From the NCBI RefSeq assembly GCF_003008695.1, contig NZ_PXZT01000001.1, positions 186,001 through 250,000 of the forward strand: a stretch of DNA of 64,000 nucleotides, given 5' to 3'. Below, piece after piece: positions 56,587 to 64,000 of the stretch. Below the pieces are notes generated by a model. The model ran no database searches. It was not told where the DNA came from and worked only from the letters and a program-made list of their open reading frames with translations. Each line of letters starts with the position of its first letter. Within the stretch, counting starts at the first letter, position 1. The stretch comes from Trichococcus alkaliphilus (lineage in GTDB: Bacteria; Bacillota; Bacilli; Lactobacillales; Aerococcaceae). Made by a program: the position numbers and the translations under genes.

Positions 56587-57624
56587 CTAAAGCAGGCCCA
56601 TTTCGATCATTTTTTCAGCGATCTGCACAGAGTTCCAAGCAGCGCCCTTCAACAGGTTATCGGAAACAACCCACATATGGAAACCATTGTCGACATCCAC
56701 ATCCTTACGGATACGTCCGACAAATGTTTCATTCTTTCCGACTGATTCACGGGCGGTAGGATAAACTTGATTAGCTGTGTCATCCTGAAGCACAACTCCT
56801 GGAGCATCCTTCAACACTTCCCAGATATCTGCGACAGAAACGTTTTTGTCGTCCACTTCAAAATAGACGGATTCCGAGTGTCCGGACATTACAGGGATAC
56901 GCACACAGGTTGCAGAGACTTTGATGTCCTGGTCGCCCATGATTTTTTTGGTTTCATTGATCATTTTCCACTCTTCATACGTGTAGCCGCCTTCGCTGAA
57001 CACATCGATTTGCGGTAATGCGTTGAACGCGATCGGGAAATGCTTCTTATCGCCGCCACAAGGTAAAATATTCGCAACCGGCTCTTCACCGTTCAGGACA
57101 GCTTGGGTTTGAGCTTTCAATTCTTCCAAAGCATGCAGTCCGGCTCCGCTTACCGCTTGGTACGTGGAAACGATGACGCGATCCAGACCAAATTTTTCGC
57201 GGATCGGTTGCAAAGCCACCACCATCTGAATAGTGGAGCAGTTCGGGTTAGCGATCAACCCTTTGTGTTTGCGCAAGTCTTCCGGATTCACTTCAGGAAC
57301 AACCAATGGCGTTTCCGGATCCATACGAAAAGCACTCGTATTGTCGATGACTATGGCTCCAGCTTTGATGGCTGCGGGGGAGAATTGTTTCGTGATGCCG
57401 CCCCCAGCGCTGAATAAGGCAATATCGATGCCTTCAAATGAGTCATCAGTCGTTTCTTCAATCTGCAGTTCCTGTCCGCGGAAAGTCTTCACTTTGCCTA
57501 CAGACCGTTTAGAAGCCAACAATTTCAAACTTTTTATCGGAAAAGAAGCATCCTCCAACAAGCCCAGCATTTTTTCTCCAACAGCACCCGTAGCACCTAC
57601 AATGGCAACATTATACTCTTTCAT
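56587..57624 (-). CDS. asd: Aspartate-semialdehyde dehydrogenase
   Basis: Asd, 345 residues, NADP-dependent reduction of aspartyl phosphate in the route to lysine, diaminopimelate, threonine and methionine. Rossmann start [20 protein letters not shown], catalytic Cys129 in [10 protein letters not shown], and the [11 protein letters not shown] block. The ATG at 57624 has GAGGG 7 bases upstream; an ATG directly before it is nearly as good. No lysC or dapA adjoins. It has its own promoter and a long terminator. Confidence 0.96.
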   Translation of the reverse strand: MKEYNVAIVGATGAVGEKMLGLLEDASFPIKSLKLLASKRSVGKVKTFRGQELQIEETTDDSFEGIDIALFSAGGGITKQFSPAAIKAGAIVIDNTSAFRMDPETPLVVPEVNPEDLRKHKGLIANPNCSTIQMVVALQPIREKFGLDRVIVSTYQAVSGAGLHALEELKAQTQAVLNGEEPVANILPCGGDKKHFPIAFNALPQIDVFSEGGYTYEEWKMINETKKIMGDQDIKVSATCVRIPVMSGHSESVYFEVDDKNVSVADIWEVLKDAPGVVLQDDTANQVYPTARESVGKNETFVGRIRKDVDVDNGFHMWVVSDNLLKGAAWNSVQIAEKMIEMGLL

Positions 57625-57694
57625 CATTGATCCCTCACTCATTCATTTTCTGTACTATCTATTTTTTTAGGATTTGGATATCCTTCACTTAAGC

Positions 57695-57703
57695 ATTTTA
57701 CCA
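57695..57703 (-). promoter_or_regulatory. asd promoter (extended -10)
   Basis: TGG-TAAAAT on the minus strand about 65 bp before asd. No lysine riboswitch or T-box is visible between it and the start. Confidence 0.45.
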
Positions 57704-57743
57704 TACTTTATTAGAATTTTTTAATCTATTTTTTGATTATCGG

Positions 57744-57792
57744 AAAAAACATTCCAAGCAGAAAACCCGCCCGGGCTCTCTGTTTGGAATGC
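57744..57792 (-). terminator. Terminator after citX
   Basis: GCATTCCAA stem continuing through CAGA and CCCG pairs, with two small mismatches, followed by TTTTTT on the minus strand. About 70 bp past the citX stop. Confidence 0.85.
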
Positions 57793-57862
57793 TTAATGTA
57801 GACTATTTTGTTGTTGCCGATGGTTTTGCTGATTTTCTGGATGCAATAAAGAATCAGGTTTA

Positions 57863-58426
57863 TTAATCCAAACGGACTCTTCCGTCCTCCTGCAGAATGG
57901 ATTCGATTTTTTTCTGGATTTCTTCCCTGCTGTGCACATTCGCATTTTCGCATTCGAATGCTTCATCCCCACAAATCATGCACGTTCTCGGTTCATAGCC
58001 TATTTCCATTCGCTGCACCTCGATCATCTTGCCTTCTTCCAGATAAAACACGCTGATCGTGAACAGCTGGCCGAGCAAACTACCGTCTTCTATCATTATG
58101 GCGGCTTGCTTCACGGCAGTCGGATAGGTATCGACGACAACAAAGTATTCCGGACCTGTATCCAAATCCATCAACTTTTCATAGGTGACTTTCCATTTAT
58201 TTGTTTGGATCGCATTTTTGACTTCTTGGATGCCGATTTCAGAAATCTGCCTTACGATGGCATTATATTTGACTGGTCCAGGAATATTGCATTTAAGGGA
58301 AATCAACGTCTGGTTTGCGTTCGTTTTGCTGATTTCCTCTTCAAAAAAGGCACGTTGTTCCCTTGAGGCTAACACTTCCTTGAGCGTCGGCATTTGACCT
58401 TGCGAGAAAATAGATTCTGGCACCAT
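57863..58426 (-). CDS. citX: Apo-citrate lyase phosphoribosyl-dephospho-CoA transferase CitX
   Basis: CitX-like, 187 residues. CitX attaches the 2'-(5''-phosphoribosyl)-3'-dephospho-CoA prosthetic group to the citrate lyase acyl carrier subunit CitD. Family features: LASREQRAFFEEE, LKCNIPGPVKYNAIVRQ, FVVVDTYPTAVKQAAI, SLLGQLFTISVFY and RTCMICGDEAFEC. The ATG at 58426 is preferred (AAAGGA 8 bases upstream) over one three codons earlier. No citC, D, E, F or G gene is in the window, so it is an orphan, and a candidate cre site lies upstream. Confidence 0.85.
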   Translation of the reverse strand: MVPESIFSQGQMPTLKEVLASREQRAFFEEEISKTNANQTLISLKCNIPGPVKYNAIVRQISEIGIQEVKNAIQTNKWKVTYEKLMDLDTGPEYFVVVDTYPTAVKQAAIMIEDGSLLGQLFTISVFYLEEGKMIEVQRMEIGYEPRTCMICGDEAFECENANVHSREEIQKKIESILQEDGRVRLD

Positions 58427-58609
58427 TGCACTCATCCTTTACTGTTTTATTTTGTTCTCTGATAATACCATTATTTGTTACAAAAGCTTACATGGAAGCT
58501 TCGCAATGTCCACAACTTTGCTGCAAAAGAGTCCTGGAGGCGAAATTGGAGCCATTATTTGACGTTGTTGCTGATTGCACACAAATGAATAATGAAACCA
58601 CAAAAACAT

Positions 58610-58623
58610 TTAAAGCGCTTACA
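58610..58623 (-). promoter_or_regulatory. Candidate CcpA cre site upstream of citX
   Basis: TGTAAGCGCTTTAA on the minus strand, one mismatch to the cre consensus TGWAANCGNTNWCA. It lies about 25 bp downstream of a possible promoter, a position that would give glucose repression by roadblock. Confidence 0.5.
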
Positions 58624-58645
58624 TTAACAAGGACGATATAATCGG

Positions 58646-58674
58646 AAAATATATTCATAAAATGTAGCCGTAAA
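58646..58674 (-). promoter_or_regulatory. Possible citX promoter
   Basis: -35 TTTACG (58669-58674) and -10 TATTTT (58646-58651), 17-bp spacer. A weak match in very AT-rich DNA, so chance is possible. The leader would be about 210 bases. Confidence 0.3.
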
Positions 58675-58830
58675 AATTTGTTTCTCTTTACACTATAATA
58701 ACGCTTTTATGGAAAAAATTCATTGATTTAATATTAAAATCTATTATTAATCAATATTACTCTATTTGTCAGGATTATTAGAATAATTTTGGCAAGCTTT
58801 CTTACGGGCGCGGACCTTAGCTACCACCAG
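58675..58830. other. AT-rich intergenic stretch, no gene seen
   Basis: Part of the 480-bp gap between citX and pnp. It is much richer in A and T than its surroundings and includes an imperfect palindrome ATTGATT...AATCAAT. No open frame with a ribosome site was found on either strand. Confidence 0.55.
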
Positions 58831-58877
58831 CAAAAAGAACAGACATCGCCTTTTTGTGAAGGTTATGCCTGTTCTTT
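58831..58877 (-). terminator. Terminator after pnp
   Basis: AAAGAACAG-GCATAACC arm pairs with GGCGATGTCTGTTCTTT, mostly complementary, followed by TT on the minus strand and located 30 bp past the pnp stop. Confidence 0.8.
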
Positions 58878-58906
58878 GCGGACAGTATTATGCTGTTAAA
58901 AGCAGA

Positions 58907-61015
58907 TTATTTTTCTTCTTTAGTCAATAGTGCTTTACGGGAAAGATTGATTCTGCCTTGTCTATCGACTTCGATGACCTTGACTTTGACTTTGTCGCCG
59001 ATAGCCAGGACATCTTCGACTTCTTTGACACGTTCGTTAGCCAATTCGGAGATATGGACCATACCGTCTTTGCCTTTTGTGATTCCGACGAATGCGCCGA
59101 ATTTTTCGATGCGTTTTACAGTACCTTCGTATATTTCGCCGACCTTCACTTCGTGTGTCAACTCTTCGATGATTTGTTTAGCGCGGGCAATCATTGCAGT
59201 GTCAGCTGAAGCGATGCTCACGTTACCGTCTTGATCGATGTCGATCTTCACGCCGGTTTCTTCGATGATGCTGTTGATCGTATCTCCACCCTTACCGATG
59301 ACGACTTTGATCTTATCAGGTTTGATTTGCATCATTTCGATCTTCGGAGCGTATTGGGACAATTCTTCGCGAGGAGCTGCAATCGTGCTTGTCAGCTCAG
59401 CAAGGATTTCCATCCGTGCTTTTTTCGCTTGCATCAATGCTTCAGTCAGGATTTGTTCTGTGATCCCTTGGATTTTGATGTCCATCTGCAAGGCAGTGAT
59501 GCCTTCGCTTGTTCCGGCAACTTTGAAGTCCATGTCGCCCAAGTGGTCTTCAAGTCCTTGGATGTCCGTCAAGACTGTGTAATTTTCGCCTTCCATCACT
59601 AAGCCCATCGCGATACCCGCTACTGGTGCTTTGATCGGTACACCCGCATCCATCATTGCCAGCGTGCTAGCGCAGATGCTTGCTTGTGAAGAGGACCCGT
59701 TGGATTCCAATACTTCCGATACCAAACGGATTGTGTAAGGGAACTCGGCTTCAGTCGGGATGACTTGTTTCAATGCGCGTTCCCCCAAAGCACCATGGCC
59801 GATTTCGCGGCGTCCAGGGCTTCCTGCTCTGCCGGTGCTGCCGACCGAGAATTGCGGGAAGTTGTAATGGTGGATGAATCGTTTACTGTCAACCAGGCCC
59901 AAGCCATCGATGATCTGATGTTCGCCCAGCGGAGCCAATGTACAAGTGGACAATGCTTGCGTCTGTCCACGCGTGAACAAGCCGGAACCGTGTACGCGCG
60001 GCAACAAACCGATTTCTGAAGCCAATGAACGGATTTCGTCGATTTTACGGCCGTCAGGACGGATTTTATCGACTGTGATCAAACGGCGCACTTCGTCTTT
60101 TTCCATGTCTTCCACGATTTGGCGGACTTCTTTGGAGATTTTTGCAAAGTTGGCGTCATCCAGATACTTTTCGTTGAAGAACACGATTGCTTCTGCTTTC
60201 ACATCTTCAATAGCAGCTTCACGAGCCAATTTCTCTTCTGTCATGATGGCTGCCGTCATTTTTTCGCCATAAGCAGCGGTAACTTCAGCTACAAGTTCAG
60301 GATTCAAAGATAAAAGTTTGACTGTCATTTTTTCCTTGCCGATTTCGGCTACGATTTTATCTTGGAAATCGCATAATTCCTGGATCGCTTTGTGGCCGAA
60401 CATCAATGCCCCAAGCATATCTTCTTCATTAACCATTGCAGCACTGCTCTCAACCATGTTGATGGCAATTTTCGAACCGGCAACGGTCAATTCGATATCG
60501 GATGCTTCATTCTGTGGAGCGGTTGGATTCAAAACATATTCGCCATCCACGCGGCCAACATTGACACCAGCGATCGGTCCATAGAACGGAATGTCGGAAA
60601 TCGCCAAAGCCAAAGAGGAACCGAACATTGCAGCCATTTCAGGTGCGCAATCCTGTTCAACGGACATGACAACGTTTGTGATCTGTACTTCGTTGCGGAA
60701 TCCTTCAGGGAACATCGGGCGGATCGGACGGTCGATCAAACGAGCCGTCAACGTTGCGTTTTCACTTGGGCGGCCTTCACGCTTGATGAATCCTCCAGGT
60801 ATTTTACCGACTGAATACATTTTTTCTTCATAGTTCACAGTCAATGGGAAGAAATCGGTATCTTTTGGTTCTCTTGAACCTACAGCAGCCGTCAACACAA
60901 CGGTATCTCCGTATCTCACCAATACCGCACCGTTGGCTTGCTTAGCCAATTGGCCGATTTCGACTTGCAGCAAACGACCTGCCCAGTCCATTTGGAACAC
61001 TTTTTTTTCTGACAT
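58907..61015 (-). CDS. pnp: Polyribonucleotide nucleotidyltransferase (PNPase)
   Basis: PNPase, 702 residues, trimeric 3'-5' phosphorolytic exoribonuclease. Two RNase PH domains, the second with the [19 protein letters not shown] loop, followed by KH ([16 protein letters not shown]) and S1 ([18 protein letters not shown]) domains. Follows rpsO as in most bacteria, but a strong terminator and its own promoter with a leader hairpin separate them. Start ATG has AAAAGGAG upstream. Confidence 0.98.
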   Translation of the reverse strand: MSEKKVFQMDWAGRLLQVEIGQLAKQANGAVLVRYGDTVVLTAAVGSREPKDTDFFPLTVNYEEKMYSVGKIPGGFIKREGRPSENATLTARLIDRPIRPMFPEGFRNEVQITNVVMSVEQDCAPEMAAMFGSSLALAISDIPFYGPIAGVNVGRVDGEYVLNPTAPQNEASDIELTVAGSKIAINMVESSAAMVNEEDMLGALMFGHKAIQELCDFQDKIVAEIGKEKMTVKLLSLNPELVAEVTAAYGEKMTAAIMTEEKLAREAAIEDVKAEAIVFFNEKYLDDANFAKISKEVRQIVEDMEKDEVRRLITVDKIRPDGRKIDEIRSLASEIGLLPRVHGSGLFTRGQTQALSTCTLAPLGEHQIIDGLGLVDSKRFIHHYNFPQFSVGSTGRAGSPGRREIGHGALGERALKQVIPTEAEFPYTIRLVSEVLESNGSSSQASICASTLAMMDAGVPIKAPVAGIAMGLVMEGENYTVLTDIQGLEDHLGDMDFKVAGTSEGITALQMDIKIQGITEQILTEALMQAKKARMEILAELTSTIAAPREELSQYAPKIEMMQIKPDKIKVVIGKGGDTINSIIEETGVKIDIDQDGNVSIASADTAMIARAKQIIEELTHEVKVGEIYEGTVKRIEKFGAFVGITKGKDGMVHISELANERVKEVEDVLAIGDKVKVKVIEVDRQGRINLSRKALLTKEEK

Positions 61016-61060
61016 GTTATCATTCTCCTTTTGCGATGCTTCCCATCTACCAACTACTAA

Positions 61061-61100
61061 ACAAATGTCAACCTACTGATGACTATAAGCTCACATTTGT
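61061..61100 (-). ncRNA. Hairpin in the pnp leader
   Basis: ACAAATGT and ACATTTGT (8 bp) close a long irregular hairpin with further pairing inside, within the 115-base pnp leader. In enterobacteria RNase III cuts such a leader stem and PNPase then represses its own mRNA. By analogy only, this could be the same kind of element. Confidence 0.4.
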
Positions 61101-61134
61101 ATAGTAGCGGTCTGTAGAGCGGGAGCCTCATTCC

Positions 61135-61163
61135 ATTATAGCTGATTGCCCAGCATTTTTGCA
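61135..61163 (-). promoter_or_regulatory. pnp promoter
   Basis: -10 TATAAT (61135-61140) and -35 TGCAAA (61158-61163) with 17-bp spacing, between the rpsO terminator and pnp. Confidence 0.65.
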
Positions 61164-61182
61164 CTCATTGTCCAAAAAATCC

Positions 61183-61218
61183 CAAAAAATAAGCGAGATT
61201 CACAGTGGAATCTCGCTT
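61183..61218 (-). terminator. Terminator after rpsO
   Basis: Perfect 11-bp stem AAGCGAGATTC with a 6-base loop, followed by ATTTTTTGGG on the minus strand. Confidence 0.9.
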
Positions 61219-61238
61219 AATATATCTTAGCCACGAAA

Positions 61239-61508
61239 TTAACGACGTAAGCCTAATTTTTGGATTAGTTCACGGTAGCGGGGAACGTCTTTGTTACGCA
61301 AGTAAGCCAACAAGTTACGACGGTGTCCAACTTTTTTCATTAAACCACGGTAAGAATGGTGGTCTTTTTTGTGAACGCGTGCGTGCTCGTTCAAGTGGTT
61401 GATTTCATACGTAAGAACTGCGATTTGCACTTCAGGGGATCCAGTATCTCCTTCGTGAATAGCGTATTCTTTGATGATTTCATTTTTAAGTTCTTTTGAA
61501 ATTGCCAT
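61239..61508 (-). CDS. rpsO: 30S ribosomal protein S15
   Basis: S15, 89 residues, binds the central domain of 16S r[31 protein letters not shown] and HRNLLAYLR are diagnostic stretches. The ATG at 61508 follows GAGGTG and gives the usual length. It has its own promoter and a leader of about 90 bases that can fold, which may allow autoregulation. Confidence 0.98.
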   Translation of the reverse strand: MAISKELKNEIIKEYAIHEGDTGSPEVQIAVLTYEINHLNEHARVHKKDHHSYRGLMKKVGHRRNLLAYLRNKDVPRYRELIQKLGLRR

Positions 61509-61533
61509 TTTTTTCACCTCTTTCATAAAGTTA

Positions 61534-61580
61534 CCTTTAACTGAGTAAAACGTTGGTGATTCGTTTAACCAAGTTGAAGG
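61534..61580 (-). ncRNA. Candidate S15-responsive leader of rpsO
   Basis: CCTTCAAC pairs with GTTAAAGG (one unpaired base on each side) around an inner TTGGT/ACCAA hairpin, just upstream of the ribosome site. S15 of several bacteria represses its own mRNA through such leader structures. This is a structural reading by eye, not a family match. Confidence 0.35.
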
Positions 61581-61602
61581 TCGTATATATAATACATGGA
61601 AC

Positions 61603-61631
61603 AGTTTATCCTAATTCCTTACCGATTGCAA
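61603..61631 (-). promoter_or_regulatory. rpsO promoter
   Basis: -35 TTGCAA (61626-61631) and -10 TAAACT (61603-61608), 17-bp spacer, directly after the uvrB stop. Confidence 0.7.
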
Positions 61632-61646
61632 GTAAAAATCACTTTT

Positions 61647-63638
61647 TTATAAACCTTTGTATTCGGCTTTCAGCTCCAATACCATGTCACGGATTTCTGC
61701 CGCTTTTTCGAAATTGAGGGCTTTGGCGGCTTCCCTCATTTCCCTATCCAGTTGATCGAGCGCTTCGCGGCGTTGTTCCATCGTCATCGCCTTATAGACG
61801 CTCAAAATGCTGACGTCCCCGTCTGTATCTTCAGGTGTATGCGAGATGCTGATGCGGTCACGGACTTCTTTGATGATTGTAGTCGGTGTGATGCCATGCT
61901 TAATGTTGTAGGCTTCCTGCGTCGCACGGCGCCTGTTCGTTTCAAATATGGCCCGCTCCATGGAATCCGTTATGCGGTCCGCATACATGATGACTTTCCC
62001 GTTCTCATTGCGGGCTGCTCTTCCGATCGTCTGGACAAGCGAGCGCTCGCTCCGCAGGAAGCCTTCTTTGTCGGCATCCAAGATGGCGACAAGCGAAACC
62101 TCGGGAACATCCAACCCTTCCCGCAATAGATTGATGCCGATCAATACATCAAATTCTCCCAATCGAAGATTGCGGATGATTTCCGCCCGCTCCATCGTTT
62201 TGATTTCGCTGTGCAGATAATTGACTTTGATGCCGACTTCCTTCAGATAATCCGTCAAGTCTTCCGACATCTTCTTCGTCAATGTAGTGATGAATACCCG
62301 TTCATTGCGTTCGACACGCAAATTGATTTCACTGATCAGATCATCAATCTGGCCTTTGATCGGGCGAACTTCCACAATCGGATCCAACAAGCCGGTCGGA
62401 CGGATGATCTGTTGGGCAACATAAGGGCTTTGTTCATATTCGTAAGGGCCCGGTGTCGCTGAAATATAAAGAATCTGGTTGACCCGTTCCTCGAATTCCT
62501 TCAACATCAACGGGCGATTATCCAAGGTGCTCGGCAGACGGAAGCCATACGCCACCAGCTGTTCTTTCCGAGAACGGTCCCCGTTGTACATGCCGCGTAT
62601 TTGCGACATCGTGATGTGCGACTCGTCGATGACTGTCAAATAATCATCCGGAAAAAAATCAAGGAGTGTGTATGGCGGCTCTCCAGGAGCGCGTCCATCC
62701 ATATGTCTGGAATAGTTTTCGATTCCGTTGCAGTAGCCCATTTCCATCAACATTTCCATGTCATAGTTGGTGCGCTGTTCCAAGCGTTGGGCCTCCAGCA
62801 GTTTGTTTTCTTCACGCAGCACCTTCAGGCGATCCTTCAGTTCTGCCCGGATCATGTCGACTGCATGCAAGGTCTTTTCTTCATTTGCCACGAAGTGAGT
62901 GGCCGGGAAAATAGGAAAATGTTCGACGTCGTTCTTGATTTCTCCGGTCAGCACATCGACTTCCCGGATCCGATCGATCTCATCCCCAAAAAATTCGACA
63001 CGGATGGCCTCGTTATCGCGTGATGCCAGAAAAATTTCGACCACATCTCCGCGCACACGGAACGAGCCACGCCGAAAATCGATATCATTGCGTTCAAACT
63101 GCATTTCCACCAGCCTGCGCAGTAGTTCATTCCGTTCCATCTCCATCCCTTGCCGCAACGATAAGGTATGCTCTTTATAGTCCAAGGGATTCACCAGACC
63201 ATAGATGCAGGATACGGAAGCCACAACAATAACGTCACGCCTTTCCAGCAAGGAACTGGTTGCGGAATGACGCAGTTTGTCGATTTCATCGTTTACGCTG
63301 GATTCTTTCTCTATATAAGTGTCGCTGGAGGGAACATACGCTTCGGGTTGATAATAATCATAGTAACTCACAAAATATTCGACGGCGTTGTTCGGGAAAA
63401 ATTCCTTCAACTCGCCATACAATTGCCCAGCCAACGTTTTGTTGTGTGCAATGACGAGCGTCGGCTTGTTTACTGCCTGGATGACGTTCGCTACCGTAAA
63501 AGTCTTACCGGTCCCAGTCGCGCCCAACAATGTTTGCGCCCGTCTGCCCAGATTCAACCCATCGACGAGCTCTTTGATGGCTTCCGGCTGATCACCGCTG
63601 GGCTGGTACGGGGAAACTAATTCAAAATGATCTTTCAT
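61647..63638 (-). CDS. uvrB: Excinuclease ABC subunit B
   Basis: UvrB, 663 residues, verifies DNA damage after UvrA and recruits UvrC for incision. Walker A GATGTGKT (39-46), the Tyr-rich beta-hairpin [12 protein letters not shown], helicase motifs [18 protein letters not shown] and QTIGRAARN, and the C-terminal UVR domain ([27 protein letters not shown], within the last 50 residues). Start ATG with GAGGTG upstream. uvrA is not next to it in this window. A one-mismatch LexA box lies in its promoter. Confidence 0.97.
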   Translation of the reverse strand: MKDHFELVSPYQPSGDQPEAIKELVDGLNLGRRAQTLLGATGTGKTFTVANVIQAVNKPTLVIAHNKTLAGQLYGELKEFFPNNAVEYFVSYYDYYQPEAYVPSSDTYIEKESSVNDEIDKLRHSATSSLLERRDVIVVASVSCIYGLVNPLDYKEHTLSLRQGMEMERNELLRRLVEMQFERNDIDFRRGSFRVRGDVVEIFLASRDNEAIRVEFFGDEIDRIREVDVLTGEIKNDVEHFPIFPATHFVANEEKTLHAVDMIRAELKDRLKVLREENKLLEAQRLEQRTNYDMEMLMEMGYCNGIENYSRHMDGRAPGEPPYTLLDFFPDDYLTVIDESHITMSQIRGMYNGDRSRKEQLVAYGFRLPSTLDNRPLMLKEFEERVNQILYISATPGPYEYEQSPYVAQQIIRPTGLLDPIVEVRPIKGQIDDLISEINLRVERNERVFITTLTKKMSEDLTDYLKEVGIKVNYLHSEIKTMERAEIIRNLRLGEFDVLIGINLLREGLDVPEVSLVAILDADKEGFLRSERSLVQTIGRAARNENGKVIMYADRITDSMERAIFETNRRRATQEAYNIKHGITPTTIIKEVRDRISISHTPEDTDGDVSILSVYKAMTMEQRREALDQLDREMREAAKALNFEKAAEIRDMVLELKAEYKGL

Positions 63639-63673
63639 ATGGACAATTCACCTCTTCACTTACTGTTACAACT

Positions 63674-63702
63674 ATTTTACCACCCAAACATACTTTCGTA
63701 CA
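63674..63702 (-). promoter_or_regulatory. uvrB promoter
   Basis: -10 TAAAAT (63674-63679) with a poor -35 TGTACG (63697-63702) at 17 bp. The spacer contains the degenerate LexA box. Confidence 0.45.
63685..63698. promoter_or_regulatory. Degenerate LexA/DinR box at uvrB
   Basis: CGAAAGTATGTTTG on the minus strand, one mismatch (A for C) to CGAACRNRYGTTYG, located between -35 and -10 of the uvrB promoter. uvrB is a well-known SOS gene in Bacillus. Confidence 0.6.
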
Positions 63703-63811
63703 CTTTGGAGATTTTGGCATCCCTGGCGTGATTTTTACCCAAGAATTTTAAAATATGTGACTCGAAATTCAGGGTCGTTGGGATTAAAAAGGGAATCTCT
63801 TGCATTTTTTA

Positions 63812-63840
63812 TTGCACAACCCTCAAAAATTATGTATAAT
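63812..63840 (+). promoter_or_regulatory. rpsT promoter
   Basis: -35 TTGCAC (63812-63817) and consensus -10 TATAAT (63835-63840), 17-bp spacer, giving a leader of about 50 bases. Confidence 0.85.
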
Positions 63841-63899
63841 ATGGCATGTTGGCAAAACAGCCTAATAGTTATAGAAATAAGGAAAGAGGGGTGAACCCA

Positions 63900-64000
63900 A
63901 TGCCAAATATCGATTCAGCAATCAAACGTGTTCGCACTAGCGAAAAAGCTAACCTACAAAACAACGCTCAAAAGAGTGCTATGCGTTCAACTATCAAGAA
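63900..64000 (+). CDS. rpsT: 30S ribosomal protein S20 (N-terminal part, cut by window edge)
   Basis: The first 33 complete codons encode MPNIDSAIKRVRTSEKANLQ and a continuing Lys/Gln-rich helix, matching the S20 N-terminus. S20 binds 16S rRNA early in 30S assembly. The ATG at 63900 follows AAAGAGGGGTG. The gene is divergent from uvrB and truncated only by the end of the window. Confidence 0.93.
   Translation, partial: MPNIDSAIKRVRTSEKANLQNNAQKSAMRSTIK

Noticed and set aside
57625-57860. Possible lysine riboswitch or T-box upstream of asd
   Set aside because: The region holds only a terminator and a promoter. Neither the L-box core nor a T-box sequence (TGGNACCGCG-type) is visible.

Overview
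The window is a stretch of bacterial core chromosome from a low-to-moderate G+C Firmicute of the order Lactobacillales. I infer this from the gene neighbourhoods (ylxM-ffh, rpsP-khpA-rimM-trmD-rplS, rnc-smc-ftsY, gmk-rpoZ, priA-fmt-rsmB-prpC-prkC-rsgA-rpe-thiN, rpsO-pnp), from Bacillus-type LexA and CtsR operators, from strong purine-rich Shine-Dalgarno sites, and from an Enterococcus hirae-like ntp (V-type) ATPase operon. The base composition looks higher than in Enterococcus, and a Carnobacteriaceae member such as Trichococcus is possible, but that is a guess. I saw no rRNA, tRNA, CRISPR array, insertion sequence, prophage or clear pseudogene. Nearly everything is on the minus strand. The exceptions are rpmB, one small SOS-type gene, and rpsT, which is cut by the right edge.

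Layout in window coordinates: (1) 33-3045: nfeD, flotillin floA and an unknown membrane-anchored protein overlap by 4 bases each; a TIM-barrel isomerase follows. (2) 3.2-8.5 kb: clpB under a CtsR-type operator, a MIP18-family FeS factor, an esterase, a HAD phosphatase and an unknown protein. (3) 8.5-19.3 kb: ribosome and protein-targeting genes (rplS, trmD, rimM, khpA, rpsP, ffh, ylxM, ftsY), then a HAD phosphatase, smc and rnc. (4) 19.5-25.2 kb: a complete peptide ABC transporter, oppDFBCA. (5) 25.4-31.1 kb: fatty-acid and phospholipid precursors (acpP, plsX, fakA), recG and an Asp23-family protein. (6) 31.4-42.6 kb: rpmB, then thiN, rpe, rsgA, the PASTA kinase prkC with its phosphatase prpC, rsmB, fmt, priA, rpoZ and gmk. 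(7) 42.7-51.3 kb: nine-gene ntp operon whose c-ring subunit keeps every Na+ ligand known from E. hirae NtpK. (8) 51.8-58.4 kb: small SOS gene, cardiolipin synthase, a ThiT-like S-component, RNase J2, asd and an orphan citX. (9) 58.9-64 kb: pnp, rpsO, uvrB and rpsT.

The most notable item is the 114-residue gene at 51845-52189. Its promoter (TTGCAA, 17 bp, TATAAT) carries two LexA/DinR-type boxes, one between -35 and -10 and one just after the expected transcription start. The protein is unrecognised, with a possible YolD-like pattern. A one-mismatch LexA box also lies in the uvrB promoter. Other points of interest are a 12-codon leader ORF overlapping the first ntp gene, a perfect inverted repeat on the ntp promoter, a long structured leader before RNase J2 (whose metal-binding motif is degenerate), leader structures before pnp, rpsO, rplS and rpmB, and frequent TTG start codons. 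All promoters, operators and RNA structures were read by eye and not computed.
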